Assembly: GCA_016713675.1 (NCBI GenBank) | Contig: JADJOS010000005.1 | Location: 434,001 to 498,000 of the forward strand | Length of the DNA: 64,000 nucleotides | From: Acidobacteriota bacterium | GTDB taxonomy: Bacteria; Acidobacteriota; Blastocatellia; Pyrinomonadales; Pyrinomonadaceae | Direction of reading: 5' to 3' | Part shown: piece after piece, positions 1-7,848 of the stretch | How positions within the stretch are numbered: the first letter of the stretch is position 1 | Layout of the letters: each line of letters opens with the position of its first letter | Notes under the pieces: model-generated | Database searches by the model: none | Seen by the model: only the letters and a program-made list of their open reading frames with translations | Told to the model about the DNA's origin: nothing | Program-made: the position numbers and the translations under genes

Positions 1-2
1 GT

Positions 3-185
3 CTCATACACGCCTGCACGCAGTTGGAATCGGCGATCGCTATAAATTTTAAGAACAACACCGTCCACGCAGCTATCTTTAATACCGAAAAACCCACACG
101 CTATTTCAATGAACGCAGAAGCAAAGCGCCCCAAGCGATCATCGATTGGGCGACAAATCTGGACAACATCAAAACTAACAAATGA
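3..185 (+). CDS. C-terminal end of an unrecognised protein (5' end outside window)
   Basis: An open frame runs from the window edge to the TGA at 183-185 and gives the last 60 residues of a protein; the start lies outside. The tail contains KPTRYFNERRSKAPQAIIDW and ends in a basic NIKTNK. No stop interrupts it and composition looks coding. The stop overlaps the ATG at 182 (ATGA), which suggests it belongs to the same transcription unit as the peptidase that follows. I do not recognise the family. Confidence 0.5.
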   Translation, partial: LIHACTQLESAIAINFKNNTVHAAIFNTEKPTRYFNERRSKAPQAIIDWATNLDNIKTNK

Positions 186-1537
186 TCCGCCGAGCGGGAC
201 CACCAATAATTATGAGATCAAGAGTTTTTCTGATTGTGACGCTGCTGTTCGTCTCGATAACGGCAAGTGCTCAGGACTTTAACAACAAGACAAAAGAGTA
301 CACTCTCGTCTCACAGACCGAGGCCAAGACCGAGATAGTACGGACGCACAGAAGAGTGCTCTGCGATTATCAGCCTTCCGGGCTTTGGGTTCGACGAGGC
401 GAGCGGTTTTCGGTCAACGTCAGCGGTCTAGACGAAGACTACAAACTCTCGACCATGATCGGATTCAAACCGATGTGGGCAAAGAATAACGGTACCCAGG
501 AAAATGAATTGCGCGAAGGTGCAAACACCGTCACGTCTACTAAAGATGGCATCCTTTCGTTCATCTTCGTCAAACGAAACGGCTACGACACCGATCCAAC
601 AACCGTCGATGTCAAGGTAACCGGCGGCACGGCAATTCCGTTTTACGTCGTCGGCGAGACTGAAGATGAGGACTGGGAAAACGCCATCGAAAATATGGAA
701 GACACCTACGTGCAGCTCGTCTCGGACAAAGCCCTGGTCACACTTCCATCGCGGGATTATTTAAAACACCCGATCGAGGATGTCGAGGCGATGTTCGAGA
801 CGATCCACAAAATGATCGATCTTGATGATCAGCTTGCCGGGTTCGATGATTCTTTGCCGGAGAATATGAAGACCCGCAACCGCATCAATTATCTGGTCGA
901 TGTATATACTCCGGCTCCTGAATCGGATAAATACTATGCATACGCCTCGGATTACTTCATCGGAATGAAACGCGACAATTTTACCGCTCTCACTCGGGAC
1001 CTCGGCACCGAATGGGGATACTGGCACGAGACCGGGCACACTTATCAGCAGCGGAGTTGGACGTTTAGTGCGATCGTCGAGGTTCAGGTCAATATGTACT
1101 CGCTCTATGTACAGGAAAAGTTCGGCCTGCCGTCCAAGCTCAACAATAAAGAGGGTAAAAACACCGTTTCGTCGTTTGAAATGGCACGCCGCTATATCGC
1201 CAACCCGAATAAGAACTACATGGTCATCAATTCGGCCGAATATGGCGAATTCTTTACGAAGCTCGTGATGTTCCATCAGCTCAAATCGGTTTACGGCTGG
1301 GAAGCATTTACGCGATTACATAAGGAGTTTCGCAAACAGTCATTGATCTACAACCCTAAAGAGACCGACGCAGATAAAGCAAATAAGTTTGTTTATATGA
1401 TGTGTTACGTTACGAGGAATGATCTCGTACCGTTTTTCAGAAAGTGGGGCCTCAACATCGATGCCGCAACGTCGCAAAAGATCGCGGCAATGAGACTCCC
1501 TTTGCCGAGGACCGATCCGTCAACCATATTCAAATAG
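182..1537 (+). CDS. secreted M60-family-like zinc metallopeptidase
   Basis: Probable exported zinc peptidase. The motif HETGH lies at residues 282-286 and an Ile-Val-Glu follows about 13 residues later. This fits the gluzincin pattern HExxH-x(8-28)-E of the M60/enhancin family, whose members attack mucin-type glycoproteins. A Sec signal peptide (MRSRVFLIVTLLFVSITASA) starts at the internal ATG at 212, so the mature start could be set from 212; the ATG at 182 overlaps the upstream stop and would add ten residues. The region before the motif (about residues 40-270) is beta-rich and matches the position of the usual N-terminal M60 domain. The TIMP-like gene starts 4 bases downstream. Family assignment is good; substrate is unknown. 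Confidence 0.8.
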   Translation: MIRRAGPPIIMRSRVFLIVTLLFVSITASAQDFNNKTKEYTLVSQTEAKTEIVRTHRRVLCDYQPSGLWVRRGERFSVNVSGLDEDYKLSTMIGFKPMWAKNNGTQENELREGANTVTSTKDGILSFIFVKRNGYDTDPTTVDVKVTGGTAIPFYVVGETEDEDWENAIENMEDTYVQLVSDKALVTLPSRDYLKHPIEDVEAMFETIHKMIDLDDQLAGFDDSLPENMKTRNRINYLVDVYTPAPESDKYYAYASDYFIGMKRDNFTALTRDLGTEWGYWHETGHTYQQRSWTFSAIVEVQVNMYSLYVQEKFGLPSKLNNKEGKNTVSSFEMARRYIANPNKNYMVINSAEYGEFFTKLVMFHQLKSVYGWEAFTRLHKEFRKQSLIYNPKETDADKANKFVYMMCYVTRNDLVPFFRKWGLNIDAATSQKIAAMRLPLPRTDPSTIFK

Positions 1538-1541
1538 AAAT

Positions 1542-1982
1542 ATGAAGAGATCCATCTACATCACGCTCGCGATCATTGCGTTCACTTTCGCCGCCGCTGA
1601 GACTTCGCTGGCGTGCAGCTGTATTGCACCTACCGGAAAGTTAAAGACACAGGTATCGAACGCATACAAAGATTCCGACGCCATTTTTTCGGGCAAGGTC
1701 ATCTCTATGGGGAAGACATCGGACGGAAATTACTGGCTCGTCAAACTCGCTGTTAATTACACTTGGAAGGGAACCGGCATGTCGGAAATAACGATCAAGA
1801 CCGCACTGGACAGCGCGATGTGCGGTTATCGGTTTGAGAACGGCAAAAAATATCTCGTCTACGCCCATGGGACGGCCGCGGATCTTTACGTAGGCAATTG
1901 TTCGCGGACTGGTTCGGTGTCTGAAAATGGCGATGTAAAATATCTCGCCAATCTTAAAAGGAAACACGCCGCAAAGAAATAA
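1542..1982 (+). CDS. secreted TIMP/netrin-like domain protein
   Basis: Small exported protein of 146 residues. A signal peptide ends at about residue 24 and leaves a mature N-terminus beginning CSCIAP. This Cys-x-Cys start is the hallmark of the tissue-inhibitor-of-metalloproteinase (TIMP/NTR) fold, in which the N-terminal cysteine chelates the catalytic zinc of a metallopeptidase. Further cysteines (MCGY near residue 90, NCSR near 121) would supply the disulphides, and the strand pattern AIFSGKVIS...WLVKLAVNYTWKG is typical of the OB barrel. It sits between two HExxH-containing secreted proteins and is separated from the first by 4 bases. An inhibitory role is inference; many bacterial TIMP-like proteins have no proven target. 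Confidence 0.75.
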   Translation: MKRSIYITLAIIAFTFAAAETSLACSCIAPTGKLKTQVSNAYKDSDAIFSGKVISMGKTSDGNYWLVKLAVNYTWKGTGMSEITIKTALDSAMCGYRFENGKKYLVYAHGTAADLYVGNCSRTGSVSENGDVKYLANLKRKHAAKK

Positions 1983-1991
1983 GGAGAAACG

Positions 1992-2843
1992 ATGAAATTC
2001 AAACTAGCATTGCTAACATGCTTACTGGCTGTTACTTGTTCAGCCACAAATGCGATCGCACAGAATGCTCAACGGCCGGCAGCTGGCCGGCAGGTTAGGG
2101 TCCGTTATGATGTGCCGACCGATCCGTCGCTCGTTCCGTATCAGAAATTTGTCCAAGGCAATAGGATCCTCGAAGAATTCGCCGACATGATCAACGCAAA
2201 TTTCCGTATGCCGAGCGATCTGACGGTCACTGCGATCCAGTGCGGCAAGATCAACGCATTCTATTCGCCGCAGGCCAAGGCGATACAGCTCTGTTATGAG
2301 TTTGTCCGGCATTTCAACAACCTGCACATCAACGACCAGCGGGATGAGACCGGTAAATACGACAACGCAGAAGTGACAAAAGCCCTCATCGGCTCGATCC
2401 GTTTCGTTATGTATCACGAAGTCGGCCATGCCCTTGTCGGAATTCTTGATCTGCCGATCACGGGCAGGGAAGAAGATGCTGTCGACCAACTTGCGACCGT
2501 GGTCCTTCTCAGCTCTGGTGACGACGATGACGTGGATGCCGTGTTCGACGGTGCTTACACACATCTTTTGGCAGATGATCTCCGGGAAGCTAACAATGCA
2601 AAGATGTCGCCTGAACAGTTGAAATGGTTCGAGGCCAATCCGATCGAGGCTGATGAACATTCACTTGACAAGCAGCGGTATTTCAACACTGTCTGTCTTG
2701 CCTACGGTTCGGATCCGAAAGGCTTCGCTGACCTTGTCACTGAAGGTGCACTGCCAAAGGCTCGTGCCGATCGCTGTCCATGGGAATGGAAACAGATCTC
2801 ACGCTCGTGGGAACGTCTGCTCGCACCATTTGCAATTCAATAA
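1992..2843 (+). CDS. DUF4344-type putative secreted metallopeptidase
   Basis: Exported protein of 283 residues with a Sec signal peptide (cleavage after ...NAIAQ). Residues 142-146 are HEVGH, followed by LDLPITGREEDAVDQLA. This HExxH plus GREEDAxDQ arrangement is characteristic of DUF4344, a predicted zinc peptidase family; the acidic cluster after the HExxH is probably the third zinc ligand region. A good ribosome site (AAGGAG) lies 5-10 bases before the ATG. It is the second HExxH protein in this short run of exported genes and follows the TIMP-like gene by 9 bases. Peptidase activity is predicted from motif only. Confidence 0.8.
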   Translation: MKFKLALLTCLLAVTCSATNAIAQNAQRPAAGRQVRVRYDVPTDPSLVPYQKFVQGNRILEEFADMINANFRMPSDLTVTAIQCGKINAFYSPQAKAIQLCYEFVRHFNNLHINDQRDETGKYDNAEVTKALIGSIRFVMYHEVGHALVGILDLPITGREEDAVDQLATVVLLSSGDDDDVDAVFDGAYTHLLADDLREANNAKMSPEQLKWFEANPIEADEHSLDKQRYFNTVCLAYGSDPKGFADLVTEGALPKARADRCPWEWKQISRSWERLLAPFAIQ

Positions 2844-2870
2844 GAGGAAAACTGAGTAAGACGTAAATAT

Positions 2871-3506
2871 ATGAAACGCACAATTGCCATAATATCGATG
2901 TTTTTGTTGGTTGCAGGAATTGCCGCCGCCCAAAAAACGTCACCAAAGACCAGCTTTAAGGATTCGCGCGACGGGCAGGTTTACGGAATTAAGAAGCTGG
3001 GGAACCTGACGTGGTTTAGGGAAAACCTTCGCTATGATATGGACGACGATTCGATCTGCTTCGACGATGACGACGAAGCCTGCGCAGATCTCGGGATGCT
3101 CTATACTTTCGACGGTGCACTCAAGGCGTGTCCAACGGGTTGGCGTTTGCCGACGGATAATGACTGGATGGATCTTGAGAAATCTCTCGGGATGCCGCAG
3201 AACCAGTTGATGGTCGACGGTTACTCTACGGCGAGAGGATATCGCGAAAGCCTCATGCTGCAGGTCGGCGGAAATTCGGGTCTTGATTTTAAGATCTCGG
3301 GATTCGCGACGTTCGGCAAAAACGGCGCGACTTTCGACGGGATCGGCGGCGACCGTCCGCGCTCTTATTTCTGGACGTCGACAGGCCGGACGATCAATGG
3401 TCAGCGAAACGTGTACCGCCGCCGCATCGAGGCCAACAGCGGTATGATCTACCGCTTCTCAAATCCCGAGGCGGGCTACGCCGTGTCAGTTCGTTGTGTG
3501 CAGTGA
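2871..3506 (+). CDS. FISUMP-domain secreted protein (Fibrobacter major paralogous family)
   Basis: Exported protein of 211 residues with a signal peptide ending near AAAQ (residue 21). The rest is one Fibrobacter-succinogenes-major-paralogous (FISUMP) domain: DGQVYGIKKLGNLTWFRENL at the N-terminus, the ACPTGWRLPTDNDW signature in the middle, SYFWTST, and the closing GYAVSVRCVQ. The domain is a surface or secreted module of unknown function, usually at the C-terminus of longer proteins; here it is nearly the whole mature chain. A DDDS..FDDDDEAC acidic patch at about residues 57-67 could bind calcium. It ends the group of four exported genes that starts at 182. Confidence 0.85.
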   Translation: MKRTIAIISMFLLVAGIAAAQKTSPKTSFKDSRDGQVYGIKKLGNLTWFRENLRYDMDDDSICFDDDDEACADLGMLYTFDGALKACPTGWRLPTDNDWMDLEKSLGMPQNQLMVDGYSTARGYRESLMLQVGGNSGLDFKISGFATFGKNGATFDGIGGDRPRSYFWTSTGRTINGQRNVYRRRIEANSGMIYRFSNPEAGYAVSVRCVQ

Positions 3507-3619
3507 AATTGCCAATACACACGAGTCAGATTTTCCGAGGAGAAAGGATCGGCGGGCATGCATCGCATTGTGCTACACTTTCGCAGACATATGTTTAACA
3601 AAAAAGGGGAATGGTAAGA

Positions 3620-4129
3620 ATGAGGCTTATTTTAGTTTTATCTATGTTGGTTGTGGTGGTATTGGGCTGTGGGCGTTTTGGGGCGAGCAGCGGGCCTGTG
3701 AGCAACAGTTCTGCGAACAGTAATTCTTCTGCCAAACCAGTGAAGAAATTGGTGGATCTGCCATCGCTTCTGGGCAAATCGGTCGACGAGATGAACACGA
3801 TACTCGGCCAAAAGTTAACGCAGAAAATGTATTCGGTCGACTACGAGATCGAGAACGGCAGCGTTTACGCTCAGTACGACAATATTACGAAGAAACAGAC
3901 GGTCCTCAGATTCACTTTTAGGGAAATGGAGATCGATGGCAAAAAGGTTCGCGGTTTTGTCACCTCCAAAGCCCTCGAGCAGGCAGTCGGACTCGATCTA
4001 ACCGGCACGCCGGAGATGTCTGAGTACGAAGAAAAGTACAAAGACTACATGATCAACGGCAAAAAATGCGACGTCACCGTGAAAAAGATGCTCGAGGCCT
4101 ACACCTCCATCTCACTTATGTGTCTCTAG
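3620..4129 (+). CDS. hypothetical lipoprotein with Asn/Ser-rich linker
   Basis: Likely lipoprotein of 169 residues: MRLILVLSMLVVVVLGC is a signal peptide with the lipobox VLGC, followed by a low-complexity Ser/Asn linker and then a folded domain (about residues 45-169) with no family I can name. The ATG at 3620 is preferred because GGGGA lies about 9 bases upstream; an in-frame ATG at 3611 would put the same sequence against the start. The pattern lipobox plus Asn/Ser linker recurs in the gene at 24044. The gene is followed by a rho-independent terminator. Confidence 0.7.
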   Translation: MRLILVLSMLVVVVLGCGRFGASSGPVSNSSANSNSSAKPVKKLVDLPSLLGKSVDEMNTILGQKLTQKMYSVDYEIENGSVYAQYDNITKKQTVLRFTFREMEIDGKKVRGFVTSKALEQAVGLDLTGTPEMSEYEEKYKDYMINGKKCDVTVKKMLEAYTSISLMCL

Positions 4130-4164
4130 TCCTCCAATCTTGCTCCGATCGAAAATAAAACAAA

Positions 4165-4197
4165 GGCCGCGAGCGTAATGTTCGCGGCCCTTTCTTT
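4165..4197 (+). terminator. rho-independent terminator after the 3620 lipoprotein gene
   Basis: Perfect 8-bp stem GGCCGCGA / TCGCGGCC (4165-4172 with 4182-4189) and a 9-base loop, followed by CTTTCTTT. It lies 36 bases past the lipoprotein stop codon. Confidence 0.8.
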
Positions 4198-4360
4198 GGC
4201 AAAGGCCCGCACGAAGTAAGGGCGTTTCACCCGACGTAATATGAAACGCACGAAATGCCTGTATTTACTGCCCCGCACGCATTTCTCGAAAACCTTATTC
4301 CCCTGTTCCCGCGAAAATCCCCCGATTCCCAAAAGAAAATCTATGACAAATCAATAACTA

Positions 4361-4640
4361 TTTCTCATAGATCGAAACTAATTTCTCCCAAAAACGATTC
4401 TATTTGTCCCCCACTACCTTCTTTCTCTCCCAAACCAATTTTTATTTCTCCCGGACAAGAATTCTCCGCCATTTTCAGAAACCGTTCTCCCGCAAAAACA
4501 AGAAAATCTGCCACGGAAAAACTTCTTTCCCTGACAGATCACTTTCTATCCGAAACAAACTTCCTTCTCTCGGCCACAAACTAATTTCTCTCCGGAACAA
4601 ATTTCCTTCTCTCCGCCGAAAACCAGTTTCTCCAAAGCCG
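4361..4640. repeat. degenerate tandem array, about 21 bp period, pyrimidine-rich on + strand
   Basis: About 13-14 diverged units, each a TTTCTCTCCG-like core followed by an A-rich half (consensus roughly TTTCTCTCCGGAACAAAC). Cores start at about 4361, 4382, 4403, 4422, 4445, 4461, 4484, 4523, 4543, 4564, 4585, 4606 and 4627. The last five steps (from 4543) are exactly 21 bp, and one unit near 4504 is eroded. Alternating T-rich and A-rich halves every two helical turns would be expected to bend DNA. No convincing reading frame or ribosome site is present, and the stretch is not a CRISPR: units are too short and there are no spacers. Confidence 0.7.
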
Positions 4641-4770
4641 CTCTGCGGCCCTATTTGAGGAAAAGCTATGCTTTTCCAGTAAAACCCAAAACAAAACCAA
4701 CGCGGCTCCGCCGCCACCTCTCAAATAAAATCATTGAATTCGAAGAAAAAGCCCGTAAACACGGGCAAAG

Positions 4771-4849
4771 GCGGAAACGCGACTGTTAAGGAGCGTGCCA
4801 ACGTGATCACGAGACTCGGCACGCTCGTTCACACTCGCGTTTCTGCCGC
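4771..4849. repeat. nested imperfect palindrome upstream of the Crp/Fnr gene
   Basis: Outer arms GCGGAAACGCGA (4771-4782) and TCGCGTTTCTGCCGC (4835-4849) pair with a 3-base bulge. Inner arms GAGCGTGCC (4791-4799) and GGCACGCTC (4818-4826) pair perfectly, with GTGATCAC at the tip. A separate small hairpin GCCCGT-AAAC-ACGGGC (4751-4766) precedes it. The structure could be an RNA leader or a small palindromic mobile-type repeat; no T-run follows, so it is not a standard terminator. Confidence 0.6.
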
Positions 4850-4961
4850 TTTCGCTTTGTGCGAAAACGCACAGAATTATGTGTTGAACTTTTGCATTGT
4901 AGAATTATCGCTCCCGCGTTGTTGGTTTTTCCTCTGCATTGAGCCTGAACGAAGGAGAAGT

Positions 4962-5672
4962 GTGAATAATATAATTACCCCGACCGCGAATAAGCTGCTT
5001 GCCTCTCTGCCCGGCAACGAACTGGAACGATTGGTGCCGAAACTCGAAAAGGTTGACCTGACATTCGGCAAACAGATCTTTGATCGCGGCGAATTGATCG
5101 AACATGTTTATTTTCCGATAAGCACCGTCACCACGCTGCTGGCGGTTGGGCCGGAAGATTTGACTCTGGAGATCGGCCTGGTCGGCCCCGAAGGCATCGT
5201 CGGGCTGCCGGCGGTGATCGGAGATAAAGTTGCGCCGTATCGGGCGGTTGTTCAGGCTGACGGAACGGCGATGAGGATGGCCGCGAAGGATTTTGAGATC
5301 GAATGCGCCAATGCCGAGACCTTGCGACGTATGCTCTTGCGTTTTTCTTATGTCACAATGGTGCAGACCTCGCTCGCGTCCGCGTGCCATCGCTTTCACG
5401 AGATCGAGAAACGTCTCGTCCGCTGGATCCTGATGACGAGCGTCCGCATCGAGACCAGCGAGATCCTGGTGACGCATGATTTCCTCACAAACATTCTCGG
5501 AGAAAGGCCCGAAGCGGTCGATAGAGCCTTCGCATCGCTTGAGAACAGGAATTTGATCAGGTACAGCCGCAACCGCCTCGTGATCCCCGACCGTATCGCC
5601 CTCGAAGCCGCCGCCTGCAAATGCTATAAGATCATCCGCGACGAGGAACGGAACTTCATGATCTTGCATTAA
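4962..5672 (+). CDS. Crp/Fnr-family transcriptional regulator
   Basis: Predicted DNA-binding regulator of 236 residues. The N-terminal half is a cyclic-nucleotide-binding-like beta-roll (FGKQIFDRGELIEHVYFPIS, then LEIGLVGPEGIVGLPAVIG); the C-terminal half is a winged helix (HDFLTNILGERPEAVDRAFA, then LENRNLIRYSRNRLVIPD). The start is set at the GTG at 4962 because GAAGGAG lies at 4951-4957. The open frame extends upstream to 4734, but the extra 76 residues are low-quality sequence crossing the palindrome. Members of this subgroup often lack conserved cAMP contacts, so the ligand is unknown. It stands alone after a gene-free region of over 800 bases. Confidence 0.85.
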   Translation: MNNIITPTANKLLASLPGNELERLVPKLEKVDLTFGKQIFDRGELIEHVYFPISTVTTLLAVGPEDLTLEIGLVGPEGIVGLPAVIGDKVAPYRAVVQADGTAMRMAAKDFEIECANAETLRRMLLRFSYVTMVQTSLASACHRFHEIEKRLVRWILMTSVRIETSEILVTHDFLTNILGERPEAVDRAFASLENRNLIRYSRNRLVIPDRIALEAAACKCYKIIRDEERNFMILH

Positions 5673-5858
5673 ACCGCCGAAACGACAGACAGCAAACCTC
5701 TAGACGGTCGAATCCTTATTAGATCTGCGAGTTTCTTCGCGCACGTCTTAGAACATTCCGATCGGTGCGGTAGCGTACATTCCGCGACTCGTTGCGGCGA
5801 TATTATCTTTATACGTTAAGTGCATTAAAAGAAGACGCGGCGCTGCGAGGTAATTGTC

Positions 5859-6245
5859 ATGCGAAATTGTAGAGACAGATTCGAGCCGATGTGCGAAACC
5901 TCGGAAAAGGGCGAACGGTTGTTCACGCGGGATGCGATTCAGATGACCTCGTTTGATATCGGCGGGCGGATACTGTCGCTTTTCGGGTACGCAGAAATGC
6001 GGAATATAGTTCTTCAACTGCGAATGAACTCGCACGAACTAGCCGAAGTGATAGACGGCGACGAAATGCCATCTGTCGAGATGCTGCTGGGCATTCAAAA
6101 GGTGACCGGTGCATCGATCGATTGGATCCTCACCGGAATGGGTAATAAATTCCTACAGAACGTTGAGCTGATCCCGCGGCCCGTCGATAGCTTAATGATA
6201 CCTCAGCCGCAGCCGACAGCAGCACGGATCCCGCAGTTGTGGTAG
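5859..6245 (+). CDS. small HTH (CI/XRE-like) DNA-binding protein
   Basis: 128 residues. The central part, from about residue 48 to 100, reads as a helix-turn-helix of the lambda-repressor class: LRMNSHELAEVIDG, then PSVEMLLGIQKVTGASIDWI ending in LTGMG. The GASIDWILTG segment is the usual end of CI/XRE-type HTH domains. GAGG lies 8 bases before the ATG. The N-terminal 45 residues and the Pro-rich tail (PQPQPTAARIPQLW) have no recognised domain, and no oligomerisation or peptidase domain is attached, so this is probably a stand-alone regulator. Confidence 0.6.
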   Translation: MRNCRDRFEPMCETSEKGERLFTRDAIQMTSFDIGGRILSLFGYAEMRNIVLQLRMNSHELAEVIDGDEMPSVEMLLGIQKVTGASIDWILTGMGNKFLQNVELIPRPVDSLMIPQPQPTAARIPQLW

Positions 6246-6375
6246 ATACAGCGACCCAAAAGGGAAGTATCGCTCACTGACGAACATACTATTCTCACGA
6301 TCATTGTTATAATTGCGCACCATCGTATTGCATCTCGTGCGATTGGCGGCGGGCGGTGTTCGGGTAAGAATCTTT

Positions 6376-6732
6376 ATGGGCTACAAACTGACGGTAGAGA
6401 ACGGGCCGGAATATCTGAAGCTGACGGCGGTCGGCGATCATTCGGCCGAGGAGATGTACGCATTTATCGACAATATCAAGGCGGAGGCCGTCCGTAATGA
6501 CAGCAAACGCGTGCTGGTCGATTCGTTTGAATACTCGACGCTGATGAGCGAAGCAGATAAGTTTGCCCTCGGCAGCCATCTTGCCAAGACATTCGGCCCT
6601 AGGCTAAAGGTCGCTATCATGCTGCCCGCCGAACACATCTCAAAACTCGGTGAACTCGCCGCCGTAAACCGCGGTGCAAACCTGCTCGTAACCCCTTCGG
6701 AATCCGATGCCATCGCCTGGCTCACGGCATGA
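6376..6732 (+). CDS. STAS/SpoIIAA-like small protein
   Basis: 118 residues beginning MGYKLTVENG. The alternation of strands and helices (YLKLTAVGDHSAEEMYAFID, then KRVLVDSF, RLKVAIMLP, ANLLVTPSESDAIAWL) resembles the STAS/SpoIIAA-like fold found in small bacterial proteins related to anti-sigma antagonists. There is no clear phosphorylatable serine in the canonical place, so a partner-switch role is not supported. The frame continues upstream to a TTG at 6313, but the ATG at 6376 gives the natural domain start. A TATAAT-like box lies at 6308-6313. Confidence 0.55.
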   Translation: MGYKLTVENGPEYLKLTAVGDHSAEEMYAFIDNIKAEAVRNDSKRVLVDSFEYSTLMSEADKFALGSHLAKTFGPRLKVAIMLPAEHISKLGELAAVNRGANLLVTPSESDAIAWLTA

Positions 6733-6847
6733 ACGTTTGGAGCGGACGCAGCATTAGGTGCAGCCGCGATCATCTGTGCGATAACGTACGGAAATTGTGT
6801 TTTTAGCGGAGTATGTTGATCTCAACTGATTATGTGGAGCAAATAAC

Positions 6848-7030
6848 ATGGCACTTACTGAAGAAGAAAAAGACGACGTCTATTTAACGGTTTCGATCGA
6901 GCTCGTGAAGATGTTCGATATACTCCACAACACCTATTCACGCCCGGATCTCAAAGAACAGGCCCAACTCGTTACCGAACTCGAAACCAGCCTCCGCAAG
7001 GACTGGGAGATATTCAAACTACCTGCATGA
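6848..7030 (+). CDS. 60-residue acidic small protein, unknown function
   Basis: Complete small gene with GGAG eight bases before its ATG. The product starts MALTEEEKDDVYLTVSIELV and is predicted to be almost wholly helical, with alternating acidic and hydrophobic residues (SIELVKMFDILHNTY, then LVTELETSLRKDWEIFKLP). No signal peptide, cysteines or membrane segment are seen. It stands between the STAS-like gene and the universal-stress gene, which suggests a role in stress or regulation, but that is only context. I do not recognise the family. Confidence 0.55.
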   Translation: MALTEEEKDDVYLTVSIELVKMFDILHNTYSRPDLKEQAQLVTELETSLRKDWEIFKLPA

Positions 7031-7138
7031 CAACTATCACGCGCCGAAATCAGAATGCCCGAGCCGGCACGCCGAATATATTTATTCATAGCCATCAGCT
7101 TTAACGATCATGTTCACGCTTTTGTAACAGCTCGGCGT

Positions 7139-7144
7139 TATAAT
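7139..7144 (+). promoter_or_regulatory. candidate -10 box of the universal stress gene
   Basis: TATAAT at 7139-7144 is 18 bases before the ATG at 7163, with GGAGG between them. No good -35 hexamer at 16-18 bp is visible, so the box is only a candidate; the leader would be very short. Confidence 0.35.
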
Positions 7145-7162
7145 AGTGGCGGAGGCAAGAAT

Positions 7163-7603
7163 ATGAAGATCTTAATAGCAAATGACGGTTCTGAATTTGG
7201 CGACAACGCCGTGAAGGTAGCGGCTGGACTATTGAAGGGAAATGCCGCCGCCGAGATCAAAGTGGTAACGGTCATCGAACCTGCGGCAGGCACCGAACTC
7301 GAAACGATCATCGAATCGACCGATGAGCTGATAAACATGGAGAATCCAGCATATGTGACGGCACTGCGGATGGTGACCGCTTCGGCCGAAGCTCTGGCCG
7401 CAAGCGGAATGACGAGCGTTTTGTATGAGGTTCTCTCGGGCCCGCCGGCGCGCCGAATTGTCGAGGCTGCGGACGAATGGAAGGCGGATCTTATCGTTGT
7501 CGGTTCTCACGGCCGCGGCTATTGGTCGCGTGCAATGCTTGGTTCTGTTTCTGACCGTGTGACACATCACGCAAACTGCTCCGTCCTGGTCGTCAGAAAG
7601 TGA
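7163..7603 (+). CDS. universal stress protein, UspA family
   Basis: 146-residue single UspA domain. It starts MKILIANDGSEFGDNAVKVA and ends with the ATP-binding signature VVGSHGRGYWSRAMLGSVSD then VTHHANCSVLVVR, i.e. the G-2x-G-9x-G-(S/T) pattern of ATP-binding Usp proteins. The ATG at 7163 is chosen because GGAGG lies about 9 bases upstream and the fold begins there; the frame is open back to 7055. It is a cytosolic stress-response protein by family; no partner gene is coupled to it. Confidence 0.85.
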   Translation: MKILIANDGSEFGDNAVKVAAGLLKGNAAAEIKVVTVIEPAAGTELETIIESTDELINMENPAYVTALRMVTASAEALAASGMTSVLYEVLSGPPARRIVEAADEWKADLIVVGSHGRGYWSRAMLGSVSDRVTHHANCSVLVVRK

Positions 7604-7848
7604 ACGGTGCTCGGCGCGTAAAAAAGTATTGCTTTATCCGCAGACGTGTAATATGCTGTGGGGAATTAATTTCAGGCCGATACTTTCGAATTAGATGACA
7701 AGGGGGCGTTGCTGTTGACGGCTGACTTGTCTCTTTCCATTTTCAGCATTCCTCGTCAAATATTCCGAAATACCGCAAGATCTGTTTACGAACGCCAAGC
7801 GTTCACGGCCTGAGGCACTTGGCGTCAAGGTAAAGGAGCCTCTACGCC

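Noticed and set aside
4241..4357. Short frame starting ATGAAACGCACG before the 21-bp array
   Set aside because: No ribosome site, biased composition from the array, short; the shared start with the gene at 2871 appears coincidental.
4361..4640. CRISPR interpretation of the 21-bp array
   Set aside because: Units are degenerate and contiguous with no spacers of constant length, and no cas genes are present.
4734..4961. 76-residue N-terminal extension of the Crp/Fnr frame
   Set aside because: A strong GAAGGAG precedes the GTG at 4962, and the extension crosses a palindrome with non-coding composition.
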